From CAYPNF01 sp964411985 (GTDB lineage Bacteria > Verrucomicrobiota > Verrucomicrobiia > Limisphaerales > J093): a stretch of 64,000 bases of DNA. Location: positions 84,258-148,257 of the forward strand of contig CAYPNF010000013.1 in assembly GCA_964411985.1 (NCBI GenBank), in the 5' to 3' direction. Each line of letters opens with the position of its first letter. Position 1 is the first letter of the stretch. Under the pieces are notes generated by a model. That model was not told the origin of the DNA. It saw nothing but the letters and a program-made list of their open reading frames with translations, and did no database searches. Below are positions 1 to 9,985 of the stretch, one piece after another. Both the position numbers and the translations under genes were made by a program.

Positions 1-1
1 T

Positions 2-3000
2 CCCAAACTCTATCGCGGCGAAATCAAAGTCGTTTCCTCCGATAATCCGCTCGACGAACAACTCACCCTCCAACACAGTGGCGACTTCGCGGGTGACCCG
101 AACCGATTTGAGTTCGAGTGGCGCACCCTGCCCCCCAACGACTCGGGGATGCCTCCCGAGAACGTTCGGGAGGAGTGGACTCGGTACGATCAAGGTGACA
201 ATAAACCACGAGTGGTCATCCAAGGCCCCGGCCTCTTTACCCTCACCGACAATTACTTCGTCTGCCGTTATCGGCCCAAGGGTGCCTCGGATACCGGTTG
301 GAGTGATTGGACGGAGCCGATGCTGGCGGAAGGTTGGATCAAGCGCGCCCTGAACGGCATCAACCCGTTTGAACAGCGCATCAGCGATCTCCAGGACAAC
401 GCCATTAACACCACGGTGAGCATGATCAGCCAAGCCGGTCCCCGCTGGGTGGGCGATGTACCGCTGAATCTCAACAACATCAACGACTTCGGCCTGATCG
501 AGATCTACGAAACCATCCTCAAGCGCGGTCGCATGCTGAGCGTGGACTCGGGCTTCAAGTATGCCCCAGCCAACGACGCCCTGCTGCTGGCCGCAGGCAG
601 GATCCACGACCTCTACATGATCCTCGGCAACGAGTCCTATGCGGATGCCAACGATCCGACCGTCGCCTTCAGCACCTCAGACCGCGCCGTCTACGCTGCG
701 GAATGGACGTCCTTGTTCTGTTTCATGAACCAGTTGCCAACGCTCCTGGACGAAGAACTCGCCTTGCTGCGCGGCCGGGACGACTCTCTGCTGCCCTCGG
801 TAAAAACTTACCCAATCTATAACCGCCTGATCTGGAACTTCACCAAAGGCCTGAATGGGGGCGAGGCGGCGTATGCCCTGAACTACAACGTTCGTAACGA
901 AGACAACGACGAACGCGGATCCATCACGGAAGGAGATGCCAAAAAGCTGTATCCACAAGGCCACGGCGATGCCTGGGGACATTACCTCACCGCCATCAAG
1001 GCCTACTACTCTCTCCTCGCGAACACCAACTTCGAGTGGGTCCCCCGCATTGAATCCAAATTGGTGGGCGGCGTGCCCGTGAGCGTCGATTACTACGACG
1101 AACGGAAGTTCGCGGAAGCCGCCGCCGCCCGCGCTCGGACCGGCATCCAGGTCATGGGGCTGACCCACCGTCAGCTCTACAAAGAGACCTCTGAAAGTGC
1201 CTCGGCCGGCTTCCGCGATGCGCACCCCGATCGCGCCTGGGGCCTTACCGAATGGGGTAGCCGCATCGGCCAGGCCGCCCTCTTCGATTGGGCCGTCGCC
1301 AACTCCCTGCTGCCAGACAAGGATACCAACGCCCAGCACGTGGGCATCCAGGTCATCGACCGCACCACCGTGCCCGAGTTGAAAGAGGTCGTCACCGCCA
1401 TGGAAGAGGTGCAGAAGGAAATGGACTATGCCGACAAGGGGTTGAACCCCCTCGGCTTGGACAAAAACACCGTGCCTTTTGACATTGATCCCGCCGGTAT
1501 CGACGCCGGAAAGACCCACTTCGAACAACTCTATGAACGCGCCCTGGCCATGGTGAACAACGCCGCCCGCATCCTGGCCAACGCCCAGGATAAGGTCCAA
1601 CTCCTGCGCCGCCAGGCCGATTCTCTCGAGGACCTTCGGGAAACCGTCAGCAGCGGCGAGGACGACTACAACAACCAGCTCATCGAGATCTTCGGCTTCC
1701 CGTATCCGGACGACATCGGCCCGGGCAAGACCTATCCCCAGGGCTACGACGGTCCTGATCTTTACCATTACCAGTACGTGGATGTGCACGATCTGATCGG
1801 CAGCCGCATGCCCGTGAAAGGCACCAGCCTGCCGATCCAGGTCTACAACTACGAGTTCACCTTCAGCACAAATACGGCGACCACCGGACAGAGTTTGGCC
1901 GGTACCAAGGTCCGCCCCCTTAACGTCCAACTCAACACCAACTCGGTGGTCACCATGAGCTTCTACGTGGCGGACAACGGGCTGGTGATCAAACCGCCCG
2001 AATGGAAGAGCAACCGGAGAGCGCAGGGCGAAGTCCAGCTGGCCTATTCGGATTTCCTGCTCGCCTGGTATGACCTGGAAACCAGCCTGCGCGACTACAA
2101 TGCCCTCCTGGGGGATATCGTCGACGGTTTCGGCCGGCTGGACGCGCGCGTCGACCAATTCGCCTCCGAGAACTCCTCCCGCACCATCTACGGCTACATC
2201 ATCTCCGCAGCGGAAGTCACGAGCCGCATCGCCACGAGCATCGCAGATGACCTGAGCGAGTCTCGCAACTTGATGCTCAGCGCGATGTCCGTACCCAAAG
2301 AGTCGATTCCGCAAAGCTTCATTGCCGGGTTGGCCGCTGGCGGCGACGTCATGGCTCCAGCCCGCGGTGCCATCAAGGCCGCCGAGTCGGGAGCCAGCGC
2401 CAGTTTCTCGGTCATCGAGAAGATCACCAAGGGCGTAGCGATCGCCGCGGAAATCACCAAGGCCGTCACCGAAGGAATGCTCGAAGACGCCCTGCGCGGG
2501 CTCGAGCAGGACGCCGACCTCCTCGAGACGCGGTTGAGTCTGCAACAGACCCTGCGGCAACAGTCAGCCAAACAGACCGAAGTGCAGGGCCAGCTTGAAA
2601 GACTCGCCCAGGCCCAGGAACGTTATCGAGGCGCCTTGGTCCGCGGCGAACGCCTCATCTCCGAGCGTACCGGTTTCCGCGCCCAGGCCGCCACCGCCAT
2701 CCAGGCCGACCGCTATGCCGACATGGCCTTCCGCTGGTTCCGCAACGACGCTCTCGGCCGGTATCGGGCAGCCTTCGATCTCGCCGCCCGCTACGTCTAC
2801 CTGGCCGCCAAATCCTATGCCTACGAGACCGGTATGCGGCTCGGGGAATCAGGCAGCCCATCCTCCTTCCTCGAAGATGTCGTGAATGCCCGCACCTTGG
2901 GCATTTTGCAGGACGGTCAGCCCCTTTCCGGCGGCGCCGTCGGGGATCCCGGCCTGGCCGATGTACTCGCACGCCTCGACGCAAACTGGAACGTGCTGAA

Positions 3001-3832
3001 AGGCCGCCTGGGCTTCAACAATCCCGCCCGCGAAACCAGTCGCATCTCCCTGCGCGCCGAACTCTTCCGCATCGGCTCACCCGAGGATCCCGCGGCACGC
3101 GCCTCCAGCGACACCACCTGGCGCAATACTCTCTGGAGCTATAAGGTCGATAACCTGCTCGAGGTGCCGGAATTCCGGCGCTATTGTCTGCCCTTCACGC
3201 CCCTCGCCGCCCAGGAACCGGCGCTGGTGATCCCCTTCTCCACCACGATCGAAGCCAAGAAGAACCTCTTCGGCTGGGATCTCGCGGGCGGCGACCACAC
3301 CTATGATTCCAGCCACTTCGCCACCAAGATCCGAGCCGTCGGCGTGTGGTTCAGCAACTTCAACGCGGCTTTCGGCGGCGGACTCGGCTTCGCACCGCGC
3401 GTCTATCTCATCCCCGTCGGCGATGACCTGCAGCGCGACCCCGCCGATGCCCTGGGCCAACCCCGCGTATGGCGGGTGGTCGACCAGGCTCTACCGGTGC
3501 CCTACAACCTCGAAACAGGCACTCTCGACGCACCGGACTGGCTCCCCATCATCGATGGGCTCACCGAAGGCTTTGCCACCATCCGCAAATACCCGTCGCT
3601 CCGTGCCTACCACGACGCGGGTGAATTTGACCCCGCCGAGGTCACCTCCAACGCCCGGCTCGTGGGGCGCTCCGTCTGGAACACGCGCTGGGTACTCATC
3701 ATTCCGGCTAGCACGCTGCATAGCGATACCACCCAGGCACTCGACTGGTTCATCAACGGCATCAACGGCGACGGAAATGGTGTCAAAGACATCAAACTGC
3801 TCTTCCAAACCTACTCCTTCTCCGGCAACTGA
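2..3832 (+). CDS. Giant extracellular protein, 3' portion (5' end outside window)
   Basis: The reading frame is open from base 2, well before the first ATG at 149, so the gene starts upstream of the window; 1276 residues are visible. No catalytic motif was recognised. The first 40 visible residues (PKLYRGEIKVV, then FEFEWRTLPPND) look like a beta-rich extracellular domain. Residues after that are rich in Asp, Asn, Tyr and Trp, with a long helical, Ala/Glu/Gln-rich stretch encoded around 2400-2650 that could form a coiled coil. The C-terminus is again beta-like (VWFSNFNAAFGGGLGF). A small calcium-motif protein follows 20 bp downstream, so the two are probably co-transcribed. Function unknown; surface or secreted location is inferred from composition and neighbour. 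Confidence 0.8.
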   Translation, partial: PKLYRGEIKVVSSDNPLDEQLTLQHSGDFAGDPNRFEFEWRTLPPNDSGMPPENVREEWTRYDQGDNKPRVVIQGPGLFTLTDNYFVCRYRPKGASDTGWSDWTEPMLAEGWIKRALNGINPFEQRISDLQDNAINTTVSMISQAGPRWVGDVPLNLNNINDFGLIEIYETILKRGRMLSVDSGFKYAPANDALLLAAGRIHDLYMILGNESYADANDPTVAFSTSDRAVYAAEWTSLFCFMNQLPTLLDEELALLRGRDDSLLPSVKTYPIYNRLIWNFTKGLNGGEAAYALNYNVRNEDNDERGSITEGDAKKLYPQGHGDAWGHYLTAIKAYYSLLANTNFEWVPRIESKLVGGVPVSVDYYDERKFAEAAAARARTGIQVMGLTHRQLYKETSESASAGFRDAHPDRAWGLTEWGSRIGQAALFDWAVANSLLPDKDTNAQHVGIQVIDRTTVPELKEVVTAMEEVQKEMDYADKGLNPLGLDKNTVPFDIDPAGIDAGKTHFEQLYERALAMVNNAARILANAQDKVQLLRRQADSLEDLRETVSSGEDDYNNQLIEIFGFPYPDDIGPGKTYPQGYDGPDLYHYQYVDVHDLIGSRMPVKGTSLPIQVYNYEFTFSTNTATTGQSLAGTKVRPLNVQLNTNSVVTMSFYVADNGLVIKPPEWKSNRRAQGEVQLAYSDFLLAWYDLETSLRDYNALLGDIVDGFGRLDARVDQFASENSSRTIYGYIISAAEVTSRIATSIADDLSESRNLMLSAMSVPKESIPQSFIAGLAAGGDVMAPARGAIKAAESGASASFSVIEKITKGVAIAAEITKAVTEGMLEDALRGLEQDADLLETRLSLQQTLRQQSAKQTEVQGQLERLAQAQERYRGALVRGERLISERTGFRAQAATAIQADRYADMAFRWFRNDALGRYRAAFDLAARYVYLAAKSYAYETGMRLGESGSPSSFLEDVVNARTLGILQDGQPLSGGAVGDPGLADVLARLDANWNVLKGRLGFNNPARETSRISLRAELFRIGSPEDPAARASSDTTWRNTLWSYKVDNLLEVPEFRRYCLPFTPLAAQEPALVIPFSTTIEAKKNLFGWDLAGGDHTYDSSHFATKIRAVGVWFSNFNAAFGGGLGFAPRVYLIPVGDDLQRDPADALGQPRVWRVVDQALPVPYNLETGTLDAPDWLPIIDGLTEGFATIRKYPSLRAYHDAGEFDPAEVTSNARLVGRSVWNTRWVLIIPASTLHSDTTQALDWFINGINGDGNGVKDIKLLFQTYSFSGN

Positions 3833-3852
3833 CGACCCTGCATGGTGACATT

Positions 3853-4707
3853 ATGAGCCTCACTCCGTTCCTGATCCGGACCCTCGTCACTGCCAGCATT
3901 GCCTGGCTGGGCGCCGCGCCTGTCACTCAAGCCGGCGTTCCTCAGCCCGCCTGGATCCTCTACGGCCAGGCCGTCGATGAATACGGCTGGCCTTACACCG
4001 CCGATGCCAGCGTCGATCTCCGCCTCGGCGGCCGCCTCTTCAAGAGTTACCCAATCCGAGGCTCCATCGCCCCAGGGGTCAACTTCAGCTTCTCCATCCC
4101 CTTGGATAGCGGTACCGGCGCTCCTTACGACACCGCCGCCACCCGCCCAGGTGAGCCTTTTGAAATGGTGATCCAAAGCGCCGGAAGCACCCGCGCGCTT
4201 CTGTCGGCGTCCGTCCTCCCACCCATTGGACGTCCCGGCGATATTCTCCGACTCAATGTCACCGCCGGCACCGATACCGATCAGGATGGCCTCCCCGATG
4301 AATGGGAAAAATGGATCCTCGATCATTCCACCGATCCCCTGATCAAGACCATCCTGGACGTCAAGCCCGGTGATGATTTCGACGCCGACGGCGTCTCCAA
4401 CCTGGATGAATACAAAGCGGGCACGGATCCCGCCTGGAAGCTCGATTACTTCTACATCGACCAAGTCGGTAAGGAAGAGGGAGGCCGTGTGAGCATCAAG
4501 TTCCTTACCATCCCCGGCAAGACCTACCGTCTCTTCTCCGCGCCACCGCTCAGCGAATCCGAGGCCTATGCCTGGCAGCCCGCCCAGTATGCCAAGCTGC
4601 CTTCCGGCCCGCTCCAGACCGGCCCCATCGAGGGCTCCGGCTTCTACCTCACCGTCTTCCTCCCCGCGTCCGAGCACCACGAAGTCTTCCGGCTCAAAGT
4701 CGAGTAA
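3853..4707 (+). CDS. Secreted protein with thrombospondin-type-3-like calcium motifs
   Basis: 284 residues. The N-terminus (MSLTPFLIRTLVTASIAWLG, then AAPVTQAGVP) is a clear signal peptide. Near residues 137-195 there are two acidic motifs, DTDQDGLPDEWEKW and DDFDADGVSNLDEYKAGTDP, which match the Dx[DN]xDGxxD calcium-binding pattern of thrombospondin type 3 / dockerin-like repeats. The last 90 residues form a beta-type domain with PGKTYRLF, a layout common at the C-terminus of secreted verrucomicrobial proteins. The gene begins 20 bp after the giant protein gene, which suggests an operon and a joint role at the cell surface. The same giant-plus-calcium-motif arrangement recurs at 30297-35902. 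Exact function unknown. Confidence 0.85.
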   Translation: MSLTPFLIRTLVTASIAWLGAAPVTQAGVPQPAWILYGQAVDEYGWPYTADASVDLRLGGRLFKSYPIRGSIAPGVNFSFSIPLDSGTGAPYDTAATRPGEPFEMVIQSAGSTRALLSASVLPPIGRPGDILRLNVTAGTDTDQDGLPDEWEKWILDHSTDPLIKTILDVKPGDDFDADGVSNLDEYKAGTDPAWKLDYFYIDQVGKEEGGRVSIKFLTIPGKTYRLFSAPPLSESEAYAWQPAQYAKLPSGPLQTGPIEGSGFYLTVFLPASEHHEVFRLKVE

Positions 4708-5068
4708 CCCACCCCGCCGCCGTCGGGAAAGACCAACCATGAAGTTCATGAAGAAACATGAAGAAAAAACCTCTTCATGGTCCTTCCTGTCCTTCATGGT
4801 GAAGATCCTGAGTCCTCGCCTTCCGCCGCGATCATAGGGGTGGCATTCAAAGACCGCCCGATCCTCCCGCGCAGTATTTCTGCTGGGCTTTCTCGACCCA
4901 CCCCAGTACACTTCCCGCACAAGATTTAGCTCAGACAAGGTCGTAACGTAATGGAAGTCTCAAGGATACAAACCCTATGATCAAACCCATGCCGTCGTCC
5001 CATCAGCAGGACCAGGCCCAGGACACCCCTGATTTCGAGTTGGTCACCTGGCTGGTCATCAAGAAGCC
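4708..5068. other. Intergenic region carrying repeat copy A
   Basis: 361 bp between the calcium-motif gene and the Bro-type gene. It holds an 89-bp repeat (4736-4824, listed separately). The rest shows no coding pattern, no recognisable RNA gene and no convincing promoter. Confidence 0.6.
4736..4824 (+). repeat. 89-bp intergenic repeat, copy A
   Basis: Runs from ACCATGAAGTTCATG to GAGTCCTCGCCTTCC. It matches 5962-6050 over its full 89 bp with about six substitutions and no gaps, in the same orientation. It contains alternating CATGAA and TTCATG words, so it can fold on itself. The two copies directly flank the Bro-type gene. Confidence 0.85.
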
Positions 5069-5968
5069 ATGAACGAACCAACCCCCAATCCTGAAACCCG
5101 CATCGCGCTCTTCCAGCACAAGGCAATCCGCCGTGCCATCCACAACAACGAGTGGTGGTTCGTCATCACCGACGTAGTGGCCGCCTTGACCGATTCAGTA
5201 GACCCTTCGGATTACCTGAAGAAGATGCGCAAGCGCGACCCTGATCTGTCGGCTGTTCTTCAAGGGGGGGGACAATTTGTCCCCCCCCTTGGACTCGAGT
5301 TCGATACTGCGGGTGGGTGCCAGAAACTCCAATGTTGGAACACTGAAGGCGTGTTCCGGCTCATCCAGTCCATCCCCAGTCCGAAGGCCGAGCCGTTCAA
5401 GCGCTGGCTGGCCAAAGTCGGCTACGAACGCATCCAGGAAATCGAAGACCCGGAACTTGCCACCAAACGTACTCGCGCGCTCTATAAAGCCAAAGGATAC
5501 TCGGACGACTGGATCGAGAAACGGATGCGCTCCATCGCCATTCGCGACGAACTCACCGACGAATGGAAGAAGCGCGGCGTCCGGGAACAGCGCGAATACG
5601 CCATCCTGACCGCCGAGATCTCCCAGGCCACCTTCGGCCTTACCCCGAGCCAGTACGCCGAGTTCAAGCGGCTAAAGCGGTAGAATCTCCGCGATCATAT
5701 GACCGACCTCGAACTCATCTTCTCCATGCTGGGCGAAGCGGCCACCACCGAGATTACCCGCACCCGCGACGCTCAGGGCTTCCCGGAGAGCAAAGACGCC
5801 GCCCACGCCGGCGGCACGGTGGCCGGTAACGCCCGGCGCGAACTCGAGGAGAAGAGCGGACGAAAAGTTGTCACCAGCGAGAACTATCTCGGCTTAACCC
5901 AGTCCGTGAAGAAGACGAAAGCGCTGGCCAAGCCAGCCAAAAAGAGGGGGATTAGTGCCGAACCATGA
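5069..5968 (+). pseudogene. Bro-N family phage-type antirepressor, interrupted by one in-frame amber codon
   Basis: Residues 1-204 (5069-5683) have the Bro-N/KilA-like fold seen in phage antirepressors: an N-terminal winged segment (WWFVITDVVAALTD), then NTEGVFRLIQSIPSPKAEPF and KVGYERIQEIEDPELA. The frame ends in TAG at 5681-5683, after KRLKR. The same frame resumes at once as NLRDHMTDLELIFSMLGEA and runs to 5968. From memory of the family, these proteins read KRENLRDHMTDLELIF here, so one GAG or CAG to TAG change would explain the break. The downstream half could restart at ATG 5699, but no ribosome-binding site precedes it. The gene is either a recent pseudogene, a split gene or one relying on suppression. 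It is flanked by direct repeats. Confidence 0.8.
5261..5291. repeat. Perfect 31-bp palindrome with G8/C8 runs inside the Bro gene
   Basis: Arms of 15 nt (CAAGGGGGGGGACAA and TTGTCCCCCCCCTTG) around a single T. It lies in coding sequence (QGGGQFVPPL), so it also encodes protein. Confidence 0.9.
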
Positions 5969-6050
5969 AGCTCATGATGAAACATGAAGAAGAAACCCCT
6001 TCATGGTCCTTCCTGTCCTTCATGGTGAAGATCCTGAGTCCTCGGCCTCC
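5962..6050 (+). repeat. 89-bp intergenic repeat, copy B
   Basis: Second copy of the 4736-4824 repeat, same length and orientation. It overlaps the last codons and stop (TGA at 5966-5968) of the Bro reading frame, so the repeat junction sits exactly at the gene end. Confidence 0.85.
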
Positions 6051-6537
6051 CACTCTTCCTCTTCCCCATCGGAGATCAGGATCTCCCTACTCCCGCAGTC
6101 TCGTGGCCCTCCCCGGGGAAGTTCGACGTTCCGTGTTGAACATTGGATGTTCGATCGCATCCATCCTCCTCACTCCGGCGACCCTTCCAAACCGAGGGCA
6201 TGTCACGTCTACCCACTCTCGCGAAGTCTGACAGCTTTGAGGTGGATACATCCAACGATCTCTGAGTACTCATTACCAAACCTGCTCGCGAACACCGGGG
6301 CTGCGGAATGAGACGCTCACCTTTGACCAGGCCATGGCGGGAACTGTACCTGGTTCCTATTTTACTTCTCAGCAAAATGCGGAGTGCCTAGCATGTCGCT
6401 TACGGAAAACCCATGGCAAGATCGAAGGACACAGGCAGGGGCGCAGTCTGGAGCAACGTCCCTCACAATTCTATGTAGTGCCGGGCGGCGGCGGTCCACT
6501 GGTTTCGTCGGACCCTGAAAGCCCATCTAAACCACGG
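5969..6537. other. Intergenic region upstream of the helicase gene
   Basis: Contains most of repeat copy B and, at about 6119-6155, a degenerate stretch with repeated GTTCGA / GTTGAA / GTTCGAT words. The helicase frame is open from an ATG at 6334, but 6334-6537 encodes low-complexity, atypical residues and no ribosome-binding site is visible there, so this part is treated as non-coding leader. Confidence 0.5.
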
Positions 6538-9500
6538 ATGTTGATGCAACTTCCTGACGGCCTTTACGACAAGTTCGTCACCAGATCGCTCGAACAGCTG
6601 ATCGCGGGCCTTCGCGATCCTTCTTGCCGAACACTAGAGCCTTTGCCTTCAGCAGAAGCACCAGAGAGGATAATCGAAGCTCTCGGCAAGCAGTTGGCAA
6701 TTCTATTGGACGAACTGAAAGGCGAGAAATCGGATACAACATCACGGCAGCTTGCGCTTGTTAATGACGTCCTGGTTCACCTCCAACGCCTTTTCAGCTC
6801 TTCGACAACCGACGCCGACCTACTCGTAGAACCACCCCAGATACTCAGAGCCGTGCACCGCGTTGGGCTAGCGCCGGAAGTGCCCGAGACGGGTCTCACG
6901 GTTCCATGGCTCTTCACCGCCGGCAAAGGTTCACCTTCGCTCCTGACCGAGCTCCGACGGGAGATTGCTTGCTGCGATCAGGTGGACGTCTTGGTGAGCT
7001 TCATCACGGTCTCGGGTGTCCGGAAACTGCTCGACATCCTCAAGAGTGCGACGGCGGTCAACGCGACTGGGTGCCCTCGAACACAGTTACGGATCCTGAC
7101 CACAACCTACACCGGCGCCACCGAGATGGAGGCCTTGAACCATCTCTCCAGCCTCCCGGGCTGCCAAATCAAGGTCTCGCTCGATGGCCGGCGCACGCGG
7201 CTTCACGCCAAAGCCTGGATCTTTCGGCGAAGGACAGGCTTTGGTTCGGCTTACGTTGGTAGTGCAAATCTGTCAGGTGCTGCTCTGCTGGGTGGATTAG
7301 AGTGGACAGTCAAATTCACGGAACAAGGACAGGCCGGGCTGTTCGCCCGCGCCCAGGCGCACTTTGAAACCCTTTGGAACGACGGTGAGTTCCAGCATTA
7401 CGATGCCTCAAACCCTGAGCACCGATCCAGCCTGTCACGAGCCCTGAAGAGGGAGGCCGGGGAGCAAATCTTTGCCAACGCAACCTTCTTTGATCTGGAA
7501 CCCAAAGACTACCAGAAGGAGATGCTGGAACAACTCACGCTGGAGAGAGATCACCAACGGTTTCGCAATCTGCTGGTCGCTGCAACGGGAACCGGGAAAA
7601 CCGTAGTTGCGGCATTTGACTACCGTGCCCTTTGTCACACCCTTGGAGGTCGTCCTCGGCTGCTATTTGTCGCCCATCGCCGAGAGATCCTCCAGCAGGC
7701 CCAAAGAACCTACCGTGAGGTATTGCGTGACCACTCTTTTGGCGAGGTGTTGGCGGATGGTTCTAGCTTGCAGAGCCACGACCATGTATTCGCTACCATC
7801 GACAGCGTGATCGCGCGAGAGCTTGTCACCAGGTGCGGCTCCGACTATTGGCACACCGTGGTCGTCGATGAATGTCACCGTTTGGCAGCCGAGCGATTTG
7901 ACGCGTTTGTAAACTCCGTTCGCCCAAAGATCCTGCTGGGCCTTACCGCGACGCCGGAACGCTCCGACGGCAAGCCGATCTTTCCCTACTTTAACAACCG
8001 TCCGGACGGCTCCCCTGCGGTCGAACTACGCCTATGGCAGGCGCTCGATCTCCAACTGCTCAGCCCTTTCGAGTATTATGGGTGCGACGACGACACTGAC
8101 TTCTCCGAAGTACCCTGGGACAAACCGGATGAGAAGGGAGTGATTGACCGTTTGGTGACCGGCAACGATGTCCGCGCCCGATTAGTGCTCCACGAGTGGC
8201 AACGCCTGACTGGCGACCCCAGACGTGGCCGAGCACTCGTCTTTTGTGTGAGTGTGGCACACGCCGAATTCATGACTCGGAAATTCAACCAGGCCGGTTT
8301 CCCTGCGCTCTGCGTCGTCGGCGCCACGGATACGGAGGTTCGTCGCCAAGCACCAGAGCGTCTGCGAAGGGGTGAACTGTGCGCGCTGGTTACCTGCGAC
8401 CTCTACAATGAGGGCGTCGACCTACCCTCGGTGGACACACTGCTTCTGCTACGGCCGACGCAAAGCCCAGTGCTTTTTCAGCAGCAGTTCGGGCGTGGTC
8501 TCCGTCTCCACGAAGGCAAGCAGAGCTGCCTCGTCTTGGACTTTGTTGGCCGCCACCGCGCGGACTTCCGATTCGATCGCCTGCTCTCGGCCATTACCGG
8601 CCTATCGCGCGGTCAGATGGTGGACGCCGTGGAGAAGGGGTTTAGCTCGCTGCCGGCTGGTTGCCATATCCAGCTACAACCGCTCGCTAAAGAACAGATC
8701 CTCCGAAACCTTCGCACGGTCACAAATCAGTCGTGGCGACGTCTACGCGCCGAGCTTCAGAGCTACGTAGCCTTACGTGGGCGGGCGACCGTCCGGCTTG
8801 CGGACTTCTTGCGAGAACAAGCCATACAACCAGAGGAGCTCTATCGGAGTCACGGTCGTAGCGGTTGGACTGCGCTACAACGCGATGCTGGCCTCCTAAC
8901 CACTCGCGAAGGGCCCGAGGATGAGTATTTCGGCAAACGGTTCTCGGGATTGCTACACTGCGACGATCCCAAACAAGCTGAACTCCTCACGCGCCTGAGC
9001 GAACCGACCCTCGCTTACCAGTCCCTAACTGAAGACGAGCGTCCCCGACTCCAAATGCTCGCCTACCAGGTGGACGGAAAACACGACCAGGCAGGGTCGG
9101 GCGAATCGTTCCTCGCCCGCCTCTCCCGGACTCCCGAGATCCGGTCTGAACTTGGCGAGCTTGGTGGAGTGCTTCAGGCGAGATCCGTTCTCCGCTCCCG
9201 CCCCATTCCGGGCTTGGTCGATCTCCCGTTGTGTCTTCACGCGGGTTATGGTGTTCGTGAAATCCTCACTGCGGTCGGTTGGCTGACGGCCGAGCAAAGG
9301 ACACCTTTCCAAGCCGGGGTACTGCCACTTCGTGACCGGAAGACGGAACTTCTTTTTGTCACACTCGATAAGTCCGAAGGGTTTCACGACCGCATTGCCT
9401 ACCGGGATTACGCCATCAGCACGGAGATATTTCACTGGCAAAGCCAGAATTCGGCTGGGCCGGATACGCCCGCTGGTCGGCGCTATCTGGAAAGCCCTGG

Positions 9501-9678
9501 CAACGGCTGGTCGTTTCAACTATTTGTCCGCAAGAGCAAAGGGCAACCCTACCGCGCCTGCGGCCCCGTGACGTTGAAAAAGGCCGAAGGAGAAAGACCA
9601 ATGTCCATCGAATGGAAACTGGCGATTCCTTTGCCAGTGCGGCTGTTCCAGGAATTCAGCGTTCTGCGAGGGCAATAG
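6538..9678 (+). CDS. HKD-nuclease/SF2 helicase fusion with DUF3427
   Basis: 1046 residues from ATG 6538, chosen because related proteins begin close to LPDGLYDKFV; ATG 6544 or 6334 are alternatives. Domains in order: a phospholipase-D-like (HKD) domain with RLHAKAWIF (His223, Lys225) and YVGSANLSG; an SF2 helicase core with Walker A AATGTGKT (348-355), DECH box (444-447), LTATPERSD and the arginine-finger motif QQFGRGLRLHEG (about 648-659); and a C-terminal half resembling DUF3427. This corresponds to the COG3886-COG1061 combination. The HKD part probably cuts or binds nucleic acid and the motor translocates on it. The gene shares a repeat-bounded cassette with a NERD nuclease and a methyltransferase-HNH-S24 protein, suggesting genome defence or DNA repair. 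The defence role is inference. Confidence 0.88.
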   Translation: MLMQLPDGLYDKFVTRSLEQLIAGLRDPSCRTLEPLPSAEAPERIIEALGKQLAILLDELKGEKSDTTSRQLALVNDVLVHLQRLFSSSTTDADLLVEPPQILRAVHRVGLAPEVPETGLTVPWLFTAGKGSPSLLTELRREIACCDQVDVLVSFITVSGVRKLLDILKSATAVNATGCPRTQLRILTTTYTGATEMEALNHLSSLPGCQIKVSLDGRRTRLHAKAWIFRRRTGFGSAYVGSANLSGAALLGGLEWTVKFTEQGQAGLFARAQAHFETLWNDGEFQHYDASNPEHRSSLSRALKREAGEQIFANATFFDLEPKDYQKEMLEQLTLERDHQRFRNLLVAATGTGKTVVAAFDYRALCHTLGGRPRLLFVAHRREILQQAQRTYREVLRDHSFGEVLADGSSLQSHDHVFATIDSVIARELVTRCGSDYWHTVVVDECHRLAAERFDAFVNSVRPKILLGLTATPERSDGKPIFPYFNNRPDGSPAVELRLWQALDLQLLSPFEYYGCDDDTDFSEVPWDKPDEKGVIDRLVTGNDVRARLVLHEWQRLTGDPRRGRALVFCVSVAHAEFMTRKFNQAGFPALCVVGATDTEVRRQAPERLRRGELCALVTCDLYNEGVDLPSVDTLLLLRPTQSPVLFQQQFGRGLRLHEGKQSCLVLDFVGRHRADFRFDRLLSAITGLSRGQMVDAVEKGFSSLPAGCHIQLQPLAKEQILRNLRTVTNQSWRRLRAELQSYVALRGRATVRLADFLREQAIQPEELYRSHGRSGWTALQRDAGLLTTREGPEDEYFGKRFSGLLHCDDPKQAELLTRLSEPTLAYQSLTEDERPRLQMLAYQVDGKHDQAGSGESFLARLSRTPEIRSELGELGGVLQARSVLRSRPIPGLVDLPLCLHAGYGVREILTAVGWLTAEQRTPFQAGVLPLRDRKTELLFVTLDKSEGFHDRIAYRDYAISTEIFHWQSQNSAGPDTPAGRRYLESPGNGWSFQLFVRKSKGQPYRACGPVTLKKAEGERPMSIEWKLAIPLPVRLFQEFSVLRGQ

Positions 9679-9985
9679 TGGAGGGGCAGCTGCCTGAACA
9701 GAACCACAACCATCCAGCAGGTCCACGTACCGCCTGACACATTCGCTAGCTTGATCCGAGAGAATTCGCCTCAAGGACTGCCTGAGCCAGTCCGATATCA
9801 GGATATGACTTGCAGGTGGTCCATGCCCTGGAACGGCGCCGATGGCGTCGGCTTCTCTTTGCGCTCGCAACATCCGAGAGAACGCCATCTTTTGTCATTT
9901 GGCCAAAGCACAGTTGCCAAATGCGAGGTTCAGGTTGCTCCCGGCCAGGCGACCTCAGAGTACCAAGCGAAAAAACCGATCCCTC
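9679..9985. other. Gap between helicase and NERD genes
   Basis: 307 bp. The NERD frame is open upstream to an ATG at 9842, but residues before 9986 are Arg/Ala-rich and unlike the family. No repeat, RNA gene or strong promoter was seen. Confidence 0.45.

Noticed and set aside
677..2560. 627-residue open frame on the minus strand inside the giant protein gene
   Set aside because: It lies antisense to a clear gene, has GC-rich shadow composition (Gly/Val/Asp/Arg-rich with no family motif) and no ribosome-binding site. The plus strand is coding.
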